From Mycogone perniciosa (Eukaryota; Ascomycota; Sordariomycetes; Hypocreales; Hypocreaceae): a DNA stretch of 64,000 bases. The number at the start of each line of letters is the position of its first letter. Positions within the stretch are counted from its first letter, which is position 1. Of the stretch, positions 9,672 through 21,267 are shown piece after piece. The DNA lies in the NCBI GenBank assembly GCA_025331125.1, contig JAOALB010000010.1, positions 26,715 through 90,714 on the forward strand, in the 5' to 3' direction. The notes under the pieces were generated by a model. It did not search any database, was not told the origin of the DNA, and saw nothing but the letters and a program-made list of their open reading frames with translations. Position numbers and translations under genes: made by a program.

Positions 9672-11665
9672 TAGTGGTTTGATCTGGAGCAGGTTAACTC
9701 ATATGGGTTGCACAGCACTCTTTTACCGGAGTATCGTCGACAGTCTTGGCCTTGTCTGTTTCATATTTCTTTTGCTATTTCGGCTCTTCTTTGTCAACAT
9801 TCATTCGCATGTTCCTCCAGGTTAAAAATTGATTGCGGGTTCAGATACTGCGTTTAGGGGGAGGGTTTCAAATCTAGGACGAACTCGAACTTAGTCTGAC
9901 AACAGCGAGCAATGATGTAACACAGCGATGGTAGGCCAACAAATTGGCCACACATCACCTGGTGGATAAGCACTTGGTCTTGGTTTTGGTCTCCTTCGAG
10001 TTTGAAGAAAATTGGGACCGCGAGATGGAACTTGGAGGTTTTTACATCGTTTCATTTTTCAAAAACAGTACTGGTAACTGTTTCTTTCACCCTGGGCATG
10101 TTGGGGTTGACAGGTGCCCTACCTAGAATGTATCACCAATGAGCATCTGACAGTCCTTGGACAGGTCAGCCCTAGACGCCGACGATTAGGTATGGAATGC
10201 GAGCGTAGGAGAATGAATGGAACGAGACCAACGAGAGTCGGAGCCAACTTATCACATATAGCGCACCCTTGGACCTCTATTAATCGACACTTTTACAAGC
10301 TTTCCAGGTCTGCCTGACGATAGCAGGAGTTGAAGTTGTGGGGGGCGAACTGTCTCATCGTAGACATGTCCTGTAGATCATAGGAAGACATTTGGTGCTA
10401 GTTTTGCGATCCGAACAAACAATGGGCGAGGACATACGAGGGTTAAGCATTTGCTGCTGGGCTGTTTTGTCGGTTGATCTCCGCCATCAATCGGCAGAGC
10501 GACTCTTACATTTCCCTCTTCGATGGAAACAAGTGACATTAGCCCAAAGACTAGGGCCTGATATGCCGAATACGCACAACATATCACGTTCATATCCCAA
10601 GAACTTCTCCATACCTGAACAGTCTCCGTATACAAGCAACAGGACAAGCACGCTATTTTCACTGTAACGGCATGTTGAAGGGCAGCATTGGTCGTCTCAT
10701 TAGACTTGGTTACAGGCCCCCGCCTAGGTTGTGTGTCTTCACAGCATCCAGCCTACTAGGCCGGACGAACGCCATCAATATGAACAATATAAAACCTCTC
10801 TGAAATGTTGCTCAATTAGCACCTTTTGGTCTCAAATTAGCGCATTTTGCAGGCGTCTTCCATTACATTCGGCGTGATGCGATTTCCCGGCGGTACTCAG
10901 TCAAGTGTTGGATGCTGTCAGTGCAGGGCTTGCCATTAACATCTATTATATATCGACCTTTTTATCTAAAGCTATAGTACATGAGACTAGAGTCCCATTC
11001 TAGAAATAAGAGGACCCGGACTCTGATTTAGCTGTGCGAGATCCAAGTATGCTTCAACCCAGGACTGGTGGATTGATGTAGAATGAATGCTTAAATGTTG
11101 GTCTAGATAGTCTGGTTTAAACCTATCAATTCGCCTAGATCTTACAAATGATATAATAGTTGCCTTGGGTATGCCTAATATGCGATACCCTTCTCTATCA
11201 GTTGAGTAAGGAATATGTTTGGCGATGGGGATATAGCCATTGGACTTCGACAGCCCCAACCACGGAGTCGCACTCAATTCACAATGGGGTCGGAATATAT
11301 GGGTGCGAAGAGATGATTCATTTCACTCACTCGTGTTTGCTTTACAGTGCCAATCCCACAGCCACACGAATTCTTAAATCGCAACAAAGTCCTATTTGCG
11401 ATGTTGCAGCTCCAGTGTATTGAGGGTTATGATGAGCAACCGTATAGTCAGTCTGGCCATCAAAAAATGTTGGAAGGAAAGATAAAAGCATCGGCATCTT
11501 GGAGGATGATAGTCGGGTGTGACTTTTTGGTTATTTCTTCAAAACCGGTGGCCAACGCCTGCTCCGTGTATTGGTAGTAGAAACTGGTAGATCCAAAACA
11601 TCAACCTCTCCAACTCCGCCCATTGAACGACTTTTACATGACCATTCAAAGAAAATATGGCTATT
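9672..11665. other. Unusually long convergent gap between GBP2-like and SRP14
   Basis: Two kilobases separate two gene 3' ends. I see no RNA gene or recognisable protein. Small open frames exist (10378-10662 minus, 10392-10667 plus, 10987-11277 minus, the last 96 codons), none with a domain I recognise. Base composition is lower in G+C than the genes, and the TACTCCGTA motifs common elsewhere are scarce here. An unrecognised ncRNA or a relic cannot be excluded. Confidence 0.5.
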
Positions 11666-12225
11666 TCAAGCTGCTACCTTCTTTTTCTTCGCCTTCGCCT
11701 TCTTCTTGCTGCGGTCTCTTGGTTTTAGTGCCACCATACTCGCTTTGCAGACATCGGCGAAGCGGAGATAGAAGGCTTCCAGCTCATGAGGCTGAACAGC
11801 GGTGGATAGTTTGACCTTATTAGATCTATCCCTCTTTGACTTGCCATTTGTAGCACGAACAATGACAGGTAGTGGCTTGCTTGGGTGGAGGTCAGGAAAG
11901 GGATCTGCTGCTGTCGGAGAGAGTTTGTTCTGATCATGTGAGACTAGCCATAAGTTAGAGCACGCAATCCAGCTTAATTTGAAGAGGATGTGAATATGAC
12001 TGTATGGAAAGCCTCTGTGCAATGGGAATATCTTACGCCGCTTTTGTATTAGGCGGATGCCCCCATGATCGCTGCCCTTTTGGTGATTGAACAAGTCACC
12101 AAGTTTGGCGAAGAACTGAGATTTGTGCGTGTCAGCGAGAGCCACATGAGCGGATGAATAGCCAGCCAGGATCGCCTGGAGGATAGGAGTCGGACCTCAT
12201 CTTGGTTGAGGTATTGGGGATCCAT
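11666..12225 (-). CDS. SRP14: SRP14, signal recognition particle Alu-domain subunit
   Basis: Binds SRP RNA in the Alu domain and gives elongation arrest during co-translational targeting to the ER. Three exons, 12225-12196, 12115-12037 and 11943-11666, give 128 residues. Diagnostic parts: N-terminal LNQDEFFAKLGDLF formed across intron 1, GGIRLIQKRLS formed across intron 2, the central PVIVRATNGKSK, then HELEAFYLRFADVCKASM and a lysine-rich tail (RDRSKKKAKAKKKK). The ATG at 12225 is 324 bp from the divergent SGD1 start, so the two genes probably share a promoter region. Confidence 0.96.
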
Positions 12226-12549
12226 GATGGCCCGGGGCGGCACAGAATCGCCGGTGGGGGAAGGATGTGGGGGATGAATATGAGTGATGAGAATAGTAAC
12301 TGTACTGAGAGAAGAAGTGAGGCACACAACTTGCCCCGCCACATGCATTTGCCACCAGCCACAGCAGCCATGGACCCGTCCACTAAAATTTGGTTGCAGA
12401 TTCAAAGTAGTGTCACAGCAACTTACAATTCTTGTCGCCTCTCATTATGGCATTGATAACATCAGGCCACTTAGCGTAGCTCTCCATCCGGCGATCCAAG
12501 CTTTGAATATCGATACATTAGGGGGGATTGAGTTTCTATTCCCATCACC
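12226..12549. promoter_or_regulatory. Shared divergent promoter region SRP14 / SGD1
   Basis: The 324 bp lie between two divergent start codons of translation/ribosome-biogenesis genes. No obvious TATA box or repeated site is visible. Co-regulation is inferred from the head-to-head layout only. Confidence 0.45.
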
Positions 12550-15177
12550 ATGCCATCCACCGCAGTCTCTGAGCTCCAGCAGAAGCTCTTCAAACGAATG
12601 GGCATAGATGTGCCAACGCAAGGACAGGGTCAAGGGCGAAAGAATTATGCTCCAAGAGGGTCTACCAAACCGCTAACACGACAACTGCAACGAAAAGCCC
12701 AGAGAGTGCAAAAGAAGGCACATCGATACTCGAGCCAGCCTAATTCTACGCCTCACTCCCACTCCAAAGGCGGTGTTCCTAGGGGAGGGAAGAATTTTCA
12801 GCACTCGCGCCACCAACCACAAAGAGTTTCCTCAAGACTGAATGAGACCAACGACAGTGAAGACGATGGCCAGCTCTCAGATGAGGATGAGGATGTGGAT
12901 CATGAAGAGATGAATATGGGACTGGATGACCCCAGCAGCGACGAAGAGGGCAGCGATGATGAGGGTGAAAGCGAGCCCATTGATGACGAGGAAGAACCCC
13001 CACCAAAAAAATTGTCTGGGCACAATGGCCTGTCGAGAGTGGTCCGCGAAAAACTTGCGCAAGACGACGCGGAAATCGATGAGCTTGAGAGAAAGTTGGG
13101 TATTAAAAAGGGGAGATCCTCCTTGCCGAAAGCGTTCAAGGAAGATGGCCTCGACGAGATCATGGGCGGCCTTGGTGTGGACATTTCGGATAGCGAAGAT
13201 GACGAAACATTGAAAAGGAAGCGCGACTACGATGACTGGCTGGCTTCCAAGAGAAGGAAAACAAATTCAAAATCCCTGGCAACCCAAAGCGACGACGCTG
13301 AAACTATGTCAGAAAACTCACAAGATGATGATAATGACAATGCTCTGGATACCTCAGGAGAACATGATGAGACAGGCATTGATGGGCAATCCTTTGATGG
13401 CTTTGGCTCTGATGATGAAGAGGCAGATCAACCTCAAAAGTCAAAAAGGGAGAATCCATACGTGGCACCAACCACTGGCGCGGTCATTGCCAAATACATA
13501 CCACCTTCATTGCGGAAGACGTCGGGATCCGAGTCTGAAGTGAGAATCCGATTGCAGAAACAGATCCAAGGTTTGATTAATCGTTTAACTGAAGCCAATA
13601 TCCTGTCTATTGTCCAATCGACAGAAGAGCTTTACCAGAAGAATGCCAGAGGCGATGTCACTGAGTTGTTGACTAATACCATTCTGGCTCAAATGCACAA
13701 GCCTGAGAGCATTCCGGATCAGTTCTTCGTGCTCACAGGAGGGTTTTCGGCTGCGATTTACAAGGTCATTGGATCGAGTTTCGGGTCACATCTTGTCCGC
13801 CAAGTGGTGAAAGATTTTGGCGATGCATATGAAAAGTCTGGGAAGCAGGAGGGTGATTCATCAGCCATTCGGAAGGAGTCGTCAAACATGATTGGTTTCC
13901 TTACACAACTCTACCTATTCGAAGTCGTCAGCTGCAAAATCATATTTGACTACATGGAGAGGCTTCTCATGGACTTGAGCGAGCTGAACGTCGAGCTACT
14001 TCTGCGTATCTGTCGTATGGCCGGTCGTCTCCTGCGTAGGGACGACCCGCTTGCACTCAAACATGTTACGTCAATCCTGAATAAGGCCGTATCTCAGGTT
14101 GGATACACGAATATCTCAGCCCGCACCAAGTTCATGATCGAGACAATCAATGATCTCAAGAATAGCAAACCAAAAGCCAGGGGTATGGATTCATCTATTG
14201 TGTCTTCACATGTCCTTGGCATGAGAAAGCGCCTCGGTGAGCTCAAGTCTCAGTCACGGAGGCTTGATGGGCTCGCACCAATGGGGGTCGGTCTTCATGA
14301 TATTGAAAAAGCGGACACTCAGGGGAAATGGTGGCTGGTGGGAGCGAGTGTTCCGGCAAAGGAGAGTCAACAAGACGTCAAGAATACATCAAAGACATCT
14401 GGTGATCACTCTATGGATTTGTCAGATAACGAGGATATGGACTTTGTCCTGCCAGATTATCCCAAAAAGGCCCGCTCGCAGGGCTTCAATACCGCAGCAC
14501 AGATAGGCATTTTTACCACCATCATGTCAGCAACAAACTACGAGCACGGCTATCGACAATATGTTGGGCTGGGACTAAAAAAGGATGACCAGCTTGAGAT
14601 CGCACGTGTTCTTGTGCAGTGCGTGGGAAGCGAGGCTCAATACAACGAATATTATGTGTTGGTGGGCAGGCAAGCTTGCATTAATAGCAGGGTTAGATTC
14701 GCCTTTCAAAACAGACTTTGGAGAATATTTCGGGGCCTTGGCGAGTCGATGTTTGGAGAGGAGGCCGACGACGACGACGACGAGACGATAGAGAGGGAAA
14801 GGATGAAGGATGAGAGGCGAATAAGCCATGTGGCTCGTTTCTATGCATTCTTAATAACCGATGGGGCCCTAGGCATCTCCGTGTTGAAGCCCTTGAACTT
14901 GCCTGAGATGAGTTCATGGACGTCATTATTTGTGGAGTGGCTCATGATCAATCTGTTGCGGGCTTGCAGGGACAAAGAGGTGAAGGAAAATACTAAAGTT
15001 GGCAAGGTGTTTGGTGTTGCAGAAGAGCTGCCGTCCCTTGCAGCTGGTATTCATTGGTTTCTGCGGAAGAAGGTCCGCAAGACCAAGTTGATACCTGCTA
15101 AGGAGGCCAAAAAGCTGAGGCAAGTAAGGGAAAAGGCTCAGGCGGTTGTCCAGGGCCATGCTGTGGCAGAGGATTAG
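12550..15177 (+). CDS. SGD1: SGD1/NOM1, nucleolar MIF4G-MA3 protein
   Basis: Nucleolar protein needed for 18S rRNA processing in small-subunit biogenesis (yeast Sgd1, human NOM1). A single exon of 875 residues. The first about 60 residues are basic (KLFKRMGIDV, TRQLQRKAQRVQKKAHR). Then come long acidic stretches (nt 12850-12990 and 13185-13430, rich in D/E/S). The MIF4G domain follows (IRIRLQKQIQGLINRLTEANI through the LLRICRMAGRLLRRDDP helices, about residues 325-540). A second acidic patch precedes the MA3 domain (about residues 645-830, with NYEHGYRQYVGLGLKK). The C-terminus is basic. The start ATG at 12550 opens the conserved amphipathic SELQQKLFKRMG helix. Lack of introns contrasts with most neighbours. 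Confidence 0.93.
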   Translation: MPSTAVSELQQKLFKRMGIDVPTQGQGQGRKNYAPRGSTKPLTRQLQRKAQRVQKKAHRYSSQPNSTPHSHSKGGVPRGGKNFQHSRHQPQRVSSRLNETNDSEDDGQLSDEDEDVDHEEMNMGLDDPSSDEEGSDDEGESEPIDDEEEPPPKKLSGHNGLSRVVREKLAQDDAEIDELERKLGIKKGRSSLPKAFKEDGLDEIMGGLGVDISDSEDDETLKRKRDYDDWLASKRRKTNSKSLATQSDDAETMSENSQDDDNDNALDTSGEHDETGIDGQSFDGFGSDDEEADQPQKSKRENPYVAPTTGAVIAKYIPPSLRKTSGSESEVRIRLQKQIQGLINRLTEANILSIVQSTEELYQKNARGDVTELLTNTILAQMHKPESIPDQFFVLTGGFSAAIYKVIGSSFGSHLVRQVVKDFGDAYEKSGKQEGDSSAIRKESSNMIGFLTQLYLFEVVSCKIIFDYMERLLMDLSELNVELLLRICRMAGRLLRRDDPLALKHVTSILNKAVSQVGYTNISARTKFMIETINDLKNSKPKARGMDSSIVSSHVLGMRKRLGELKSQSRRLDGLAPMGVGLHDIEKADTQGKWWLVGASVPAKESQQDVKNTSKTSGDHSMDLSDNEDMDFVLPDYPKKARSQGFNTAAQIGIFTTIMSATNYEHGYRQYVGLGLKKDDQLEIARVLVQCVGSEAQYNEYYVLVGRQACINSRVRFAFQNRLWRIFRGLGESMFGEEADDDDDETIERERMKDERRISHVARFYAFLITDGALGISVLKPLNLPEMSSWTSLFVEWLMINLLRACRDKEVKENTKVGKVFGVAEELPSLAAGIHWFLRKKVRKTKLIPAKEAKKLRQVREKAQAVVQGHAVAED

Positions 15178-16114
15178 ATGGGTATTAATTGTCTAGTGGC
15201 GTGTTGATTTTGCCAATACAGCAATCGAACTGGACATACGAAGTATAGGGCCTTATATTCAACATTACATACTTTGACATGGACATAATCATCAAATAAC
15301 GTGGTGAACAGGTGTGGCGGGGCCTCCCGGTCTGGCTTCTTCAGGGTCAAAGAGGTGCTTTGCATCTATGAAGTAAATGGGATGGAATTTTCGAGCTATG
15401 TACTCCGTACATGCTTTACGAAGCACCTACGAGTACCTTAAGTAATTCGTACGGAGTACAAGCAATTGATTTCTCATCCAGCTCCCCATTTGAACGGCTC
15501 TGCAGCCCGGGATTTCCCTTGGGGCCGGTTATTATTACTAGTACCTAGATACTTCATAGCTTTGGGGAGCATACGAAGTAATACAATCGACCCCTATAAC
15601 GGTCGTCGCCGTGCTAACGTGCTGTAACGTGCTGTAATAAAGACATGTATGCATAAAGGCGCGCCAGGAGGAAATAGCCTACTTGCTGTTTGCCACTGTG
15701 AGCCATTGACGGGATACCTGGTCTCCTATATCGTCGCCTCTTCATTGGCGGTTTCGCCCTTCATCCAGGCCGTTCCGTGCCTAAGCGATGAAGACCGGTT
15801 TGCGGAGCAGAGGCTACGAAAAAAAATTGGAAGTCCAGCAGACCAACAATGACGGAAGCTAAGAGGTGCGAGGTACTGGTACCTGGTTGACACGGGAAAC
15901 CAGGGGGGGCCACTGAGCAGAGGTACGTACCCTGTGTCATGCGGTTGAGTGCTCCGCCAGCTGAGCTTCTCCAACAAGCAGTGCACCAAACAGCAACCTT
16001 TGAATTGCTTTGTACTCCGTACTACTACTACACTTGTGCACCTCCATTGCAACGGGTCCCTTCTCTCCATCACATATCAATTGACTATTGATAACCCATC
16101 AAAGGTTGCCCAGC
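15178..16114. other. Intergenic region SGD1-LPD1, probable LPD1 promoter
   Basis: No gene seen. TACTCCGTAC copies lie near 15402, 15449 (TACGGAGTAC) and 16013, the last followed by a short TAC run about 90 bp before the LPD1 start. Also two TGCTGTAA direct copies near 15620-15637. Confidence 0.5.
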
Positions 16115-17887
16115 ATGCTTTCTAGTCGCCTAATACCTCGAAATGCCGTGCGCACGGTAGCCCTCAAGCAGTCGAGGTGAGTCCGTAACGATGGAAAATC
16201 TCTCGTTGGCTAACCCGCGTGTTTCCTCAAGTCTGTCCGCCTCGTCGACCTTGTCCCGCTGGAGTCGAGGCTTTGCTTCTGCGTCAGGTTCGTCCATGCT
16301 ATCAATATCCGTTGTAGCAATCTAATCACTGTGCTGACTCAACTCAATTGCAGAAGAGAAGGACCTGATCATCATCGGAGGCGGCGTGGCTGGCTACGTC
16401 GCTGCCATTAAAGCCGGCCAAGAGGGCATGAAAGTAAGCCGAACCGCAGTCTGATGGGTCCCAAATGCCCGGTTCCCCGATTGCTAAAACCTCTGTCGTG
16501 TCTAGGTGGCGTGCATTGAGAAACGAGGCACTCTCGGCGGCACCTGCTTAAACGTGGGCTGCATTCCTTCAAAATCTCTTCTTAACAACTCGCACTTGTA
16601 CCATCAGATCCTCCACGACACTAAGAACCGAGGCATTGAGGTCGGAGATGTCAAACTCAACCTTGCCAACTTCATGAAAGCCAAGGACACGGCTGTCAGC
16701 GGATTGACCAAGGGCGTTGAATTCCTCCTGAAGAAGAACGGTGCTGAGTATATCAAGGGTGCTGGCTCCTTCATCAACGAAAACGAAATCAAGGTTGCAC
16801 TTAACGATGGTGGCGAGACCACCCTCCGTGGCAAGAACATTCTCATTGCCACGGGCTCGGAGGCGACCCCTTTTCCTGGTCTTCAAGTCGACGAGAAGCG
16901 TGTCATCACCAGCACTGGTGCTATTGCCCTAGAGAAGATTCCCGAGACCATGGTTGTCATTGGTGGCGGTATCATTGGTCTCGAAATGGCTTCTGTGTGG
17001 TCGCGACTAGGATCAAAGGTCACGGTAGTCGAATTCTTGGGCCAGATTGGTGGCCCAGGCATGGACGCGGAGATTGCCAAGGCTACCCAGAGGCTTCTCA
17101 AGAAGCAAGGCATCGAGTTCAAGCTCAACACCAAGGTTGTCGGCGGCGATAAGTCCAGTGAGCTCGTTAAGCTTGAGGTAGATGCTGCCAAAGGTGGCAA
17201 GCCCGAAAACGTAAGTAGCAGACGATGATTCCTCAGCAGATTTGACGACCATGCTCACATGAATTACAGCTTGATGCTGAAGTGGTTTTGGTTGCCATTG
17301 GACGACGACCCTACACGCAGGGTCTGGGCCTAGAGAACATTGGTCTAGAAGTGGACGAGCGCGGCCGAGTCATCATTGACTCCGAGTACCGAACCAAGAT
17401 TCCCCACATCCGCTGTGTCGGCGACGCCACCTTCGGACCTATGCTCGCCCACAAGGCTGAAGAGGAGGCGGTCGCTGTGGTAGAGTACATCAAGAAGGGC
17501 TACGGCCATGTCAACTATGGATGCATCCCGTCCGTTATGTACACACACCCCGAGGTTGCCTGGGTCGGACAGTCTGAACAAGACCTAAAGAGTCAGAACA
17601 TCCCCTACAAAGTTGGTACCTTCCCTTTTAGCGCCAACTCGCGAGCCAAGACCAACCTCGATTCTGAGGGTATGGTCAAAATGCTTGCCGACCCGGAAAC
17701 AGACCGGCTACTTGGTGTTCACATTATCGGCCCTAATGCCGGTGAGATGATTGCGGAAGGAACGCTGGCTTTGGAGTATGGAGCTTCTAGCGAGGACATT
17801 GCGAGGACATGCCATGCTCACCCAACATTGGCTGAGGCCTTCAAGGAGGCGGCCATGGCTACCCACGCCAAGGCTATCCATTTCTAA
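16115..17887 (+). CDS. LPD1: Dihydrolipoyl dehydrogenase (E3), mitochondrial
   Basis: FAD flavoprotein that reoxidises dihydrolipoamide with NAD+ in the pyruvate, 2-oxoglutarate and branched-chain dehydrogenase complexes and the glycine cleavage system of the matrix. Five exons (16115-16176, 16232-16287, 16354-16433, 16506-17210, 17270-17887) give 506 residues. The N-terminus is a basic/serine presequence (MLSSRLIPRNAVRTVALKQS... SRGFASAS). Then come the FAD-binding GGGVAGYVAA, the redox disulfide GGTCLNVGCIPSK, the NAD-binding GGGIIGLEMASVW, the second FAD motif IRCVGDATFGPMLAHKAEEE, and the catalytic HAHPTLAEAFKEA near the C-terminus. All catalytic residues are present. KGD2, the E2 partner in one of its complexes, is about 43 kb away in this window. 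Confidence 0.97.
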
Positions 17888-18928
17888 ATACGGCACTTAT
17901 GAAGGAACGAGGTTGCGTGCCGAAGCACTGGTTCGGGCTGGGACTGGCTCTCCCGCGGCGTTTGAAGGCTTCTCCTGTATGCCATACAGCAGTAAATATA
18001 GACTTTAGGGATGCAGTGACGTTGACCGCTAAAGCGGAAAAGAGGTGCTTCATTCTAGGGCTACTGTTCGATCGGGAGGAGTGACTTTGGGGAACTGTGT
18101 AACAATATAATATTTCGATTTTCCTTTCCGATGAAGAAGTTGACTGCACGCAGTCCAATTGGAACAAAGAAGCAAACAACGCGGGAACTGACGATCAAAT
18201 GTCCGAACGTCAGCAGCAGAAGGTGATACCAGTGCCTTATTTCTTGGCAACATAGAGTGACATCCGTATCATGAGGTACAATGAATAAAATTTCATGTGA
18301 TGTCTTCTCGTTGCGTTCTTGCTCGTTTTTGGCAGCTAGCCAGACTTTCGACCTTCTGCCTCGTTCTAGCTCAATAGAAAAGGTTACGGAATTCGCAATG
18401 CCCCATCGGACGGACAGGTGGGCATACAATTATTAATCAAGTTCTCACCCAATTGTTATTCATCCTATCTATACTCCGTAATATACACACTCATATGGCA
18501 AGCTTGGGCAGTACCAGTAGTAGTAGTATACCTAGGTACGATGATATGGCGATAAATAAGTCGACTGGTGGGGCCAGTCACAAGAATAGCTTGTTTAATT
18601 AATTGTTTCCTTATGTAGGCTACTCTATTATGATAATATTACTGCCTTTCCGTATTGTACTGGCTTGCAATAGATAATTGTGTGCATCATATGGGAGTCC
18701 GGAGTGTCCACGGCTCGGATCTAGCCAGCATCCGATCAGACCACACAACACACCACCACAGCACATCGCGTTCCTCTACCGCCTTGCCGCAACCAAGGTG
18801 CGGTGAATGGTCACTACATCACATCCACCACCACCCATTCGATCCTGTTATCCTTTCAAGCTGCCCTTCCTCTGGTTGATCTTCATCCCACCAGTACACA
18901 GCTAGCGAGCGTGCCGACTGTCGGCAGC
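17888..18928. other. Intergenic region LPD1-desaturase
   Basis: About 1 kb holding the LPD1 3' end and the desaturase promoter. A TACTCCGTAATA motif lies near 18472 and an AGTAGTAGTAG run at about 18518-18530. Around 18720-18840 the plus strand is C/A-rich (CACCAC steps), typical of a leader. No gene recognised. Confidence 0.5.
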
Positions 18929-20730
18929 ATGTCGACTACAATCGATAATTCCCGGCAGCAGTCGCAGGACGCTTCTGCCGCCACGGTCACTCGTGATCCC
19001 AAGATACTGCCTCTCATGTCCCGCGAAGAAGTCGAAGCCATGATAGCCGACGGACACAAAATCATCATTCTCAACCAGCAAGTCCTGAAGGTTGATGCAT
19101 GGATCAAATACCACCCAGGTGGCGATAAGTCCATTCTACATATGGTAGGCAGGGACGCCAGCGACGAGATTGAGGTGTATGGCAATAATCAATCCCTTTG
19201 GCGAAGTCTAACTTGACTGATTGATCGTTCTACAGGCTGCATTCCCCCGAAGCAAAGCAACGAATGCTACGATACCGCATTGGTAGGATCGAGGGTACCT
19301 GGACGAATTTCAAGGCACCGATACAAGGCGGCAGTTTTCGATCTCTAAAGGACATGGAAATGGGTCAGGAGGATAGTAACGAGAGTACAAGGGATCAGGA
19401 CTCTAGCTCTCCAAGCTCCCGAGCACCTTCCCCGGTCTTTGACACTGACGCGCATGAATTACGACAGCGACTCGGCGCTGTGAGAAATGGGAAACCTCGG
19501 GCAGAGTCGATATCTTCAGAATCAACCACGGACATACCGCTGGATGGCATTTCCTATCTGGACTCTATTACCTGCGAACACATTCGCCTTGATCTTGAAA
19601 AGTACCCAGCTGTCGACGGGGCAACACAAGCTCACATTGTCACCAAGTATCGTGAGCTACACCAAAGGATTATTGACGCCGGGCTTTACAAAACCAACTA
19701 TGCAGCCTATGGCTTCGAGTGCAGCCGTTACGCCTTCTGCTTCGGCATGATGTTCGTCGCTCTATGCTACGGATATTATGCGATTGGTGGCGTCTTCTTG
19801 GGGCTCATGTGGCACCAATTGGTCTTCGCCGCTCATGACGCTGGCCACATGGGCATCACCCACAGCTACCATATTGACACTGTTATTGCAATCTTCATCG
19901 CAGACTTCGTCGGTGGCTTGTCCATGGGTTGGTGGAAGAATAATCACAATGTCCATCATATAATGACTAATGCTCCTGAACACGATCCCGATATTGAGCA
20001 TATGCCCCTTTTCGCCATATCACATCGATTACTCGGTAGCTTGCGGTCCACCTTTTACGGCCGCGTCATGAAATACGACACCTTTGCAAAGGTCCTTCTA
20101 CGCATCCAGCCATGGACCTACTATCCATTTTTAGCACTGGGTCGCTTCAATCTCTACTTTCTCTCTTGGGACCACCTCATTGCCGGACGAGGACCACGGA
20201 AAGGCATGGCTTCTTGGCACCGGTGGCTTGAAGTAGGTGGACAGGTTTTCTTTTGGACCTGGTTTGGCTACGGCCTCGTCTACAAGATGATTCCTGATGC
20301 CTGGTCGCGCTTCGTGTTTATCATGGCCAGCCACATTACCTCATCTCCTTTGCATCTGCAGATCGTATTATCACACTTTGCCATGAGTACTGCAGACCTA
20401 GGCCCGCAAGAATCGTTTGCCCAGAAGATGCTGAGGACCACAATGGACGTTGACTGTCCCCCATGGCTAGATTTCATTCATGGTGGGCTACAGTTTCAGG
20501 CTATTCACCACTTGTTCCCTCGTCTACCGCGGCATAATCTCCGGAAGGCGCAGACTTATGTGCAGGAGTTCTGCAAGGATGTCGGTATTCCATACGCCTA
20601 CTACGGATTCGCAAACGGCAACAAGCAGGTCATTGGTAGGCTGGCAGAGGTTTCGAGACAAGCCGCAATCCTCTCCAAGTGCCAACAGACAATTGCAAAG
20701 AGTGGAGACTTTTCCGGGCATCATCACTGA
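18929..20730 (+). CDS. Cytochrome b5-fused front-end desaturase, probable sphingolipid delta-8 desaturase
   Basis: ER membrane di-iron desaturase, most likely adding the delta-8 double bond to the sphingoid base of fungal glucosylceramides. Two exons, 18929-19176 and 19236-20730, give 580 residues. The splice restores the reading DEIEVLHSPEA. An N-terminal cytochrome b5 domain carries the heme motif YHPGGDKSILHMVGRDAS (about residues 59-76). After a Ser-rich linker (about residues 110-200) come the hydrophobic segments and three histidine boxes: HDAGH (about residue 283), HNVHH (about 320), and QAIHH (about 505), the last with Gln in place of the first His. That Gln is the mark of front-end desaturases. 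A delta-6-type fatty acyl desaturase is the main alternative; domain order and fungal context favour sphingolipid delta-8. Confidence 0.9.
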
Positions 20731-21267
20731 GCAAGCCGGAGACTGGTAACTATGTAGTACCTAATAATAATGATAGAGGTGCCTGGCGGCACTGATGAGA
20801 CGATTCCTTATTCCATTTTCGGTTGCTCAGTCTTGGCTCAAATCCATAGCATTGTCGCAATTACGGAAAACTTCCTCTACGCGAGTGGGACAACTTGATG
20901 AAAGTAGGCATCAAATGCAAGACAAATTTATAGATATAAATTTAATATCGAGAAGCAATTCATCTACCATCGCACCACTCCATCTCTATTCAGTATTGAT
21001 GAAGAACATAGCTGGCAGGGGGGAACCGAGTTTTGCGGGCAGTACTAATCAATTTAGGTGACGTAGTGGCTGCTATGAACCAGCCGCGCCGCAGTGACGC
21101 CACAGCAGCAGCCTGCCAACCTGAACCTCTATGTCTCCAGGAGCCCAGTACTATTGTCAAGTGAGCCACGAGCCACGCACGCGAGACCCAGGGCTATTAT
21201 TTCCAACAACGATTTCAGGTCAGCCTCACTATTCCTATCTTCAAGCAGGCATGCTCCAGCCCCCACC
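20731..21267. other. Intergenic region desaturase-VAC14
   Basis: Holds the desaturase 3' end and the VAC14 promoter, 537 bp. AT-rich around 20920-20960; nothing else distinctive seen. Confidence 0.45.

Noticed and set aside
10987..11277. 96-codon minus frame in the long convergent gap
   Set aside because: No domain recognised and no start or splice context; kept only as a clue in a finding.
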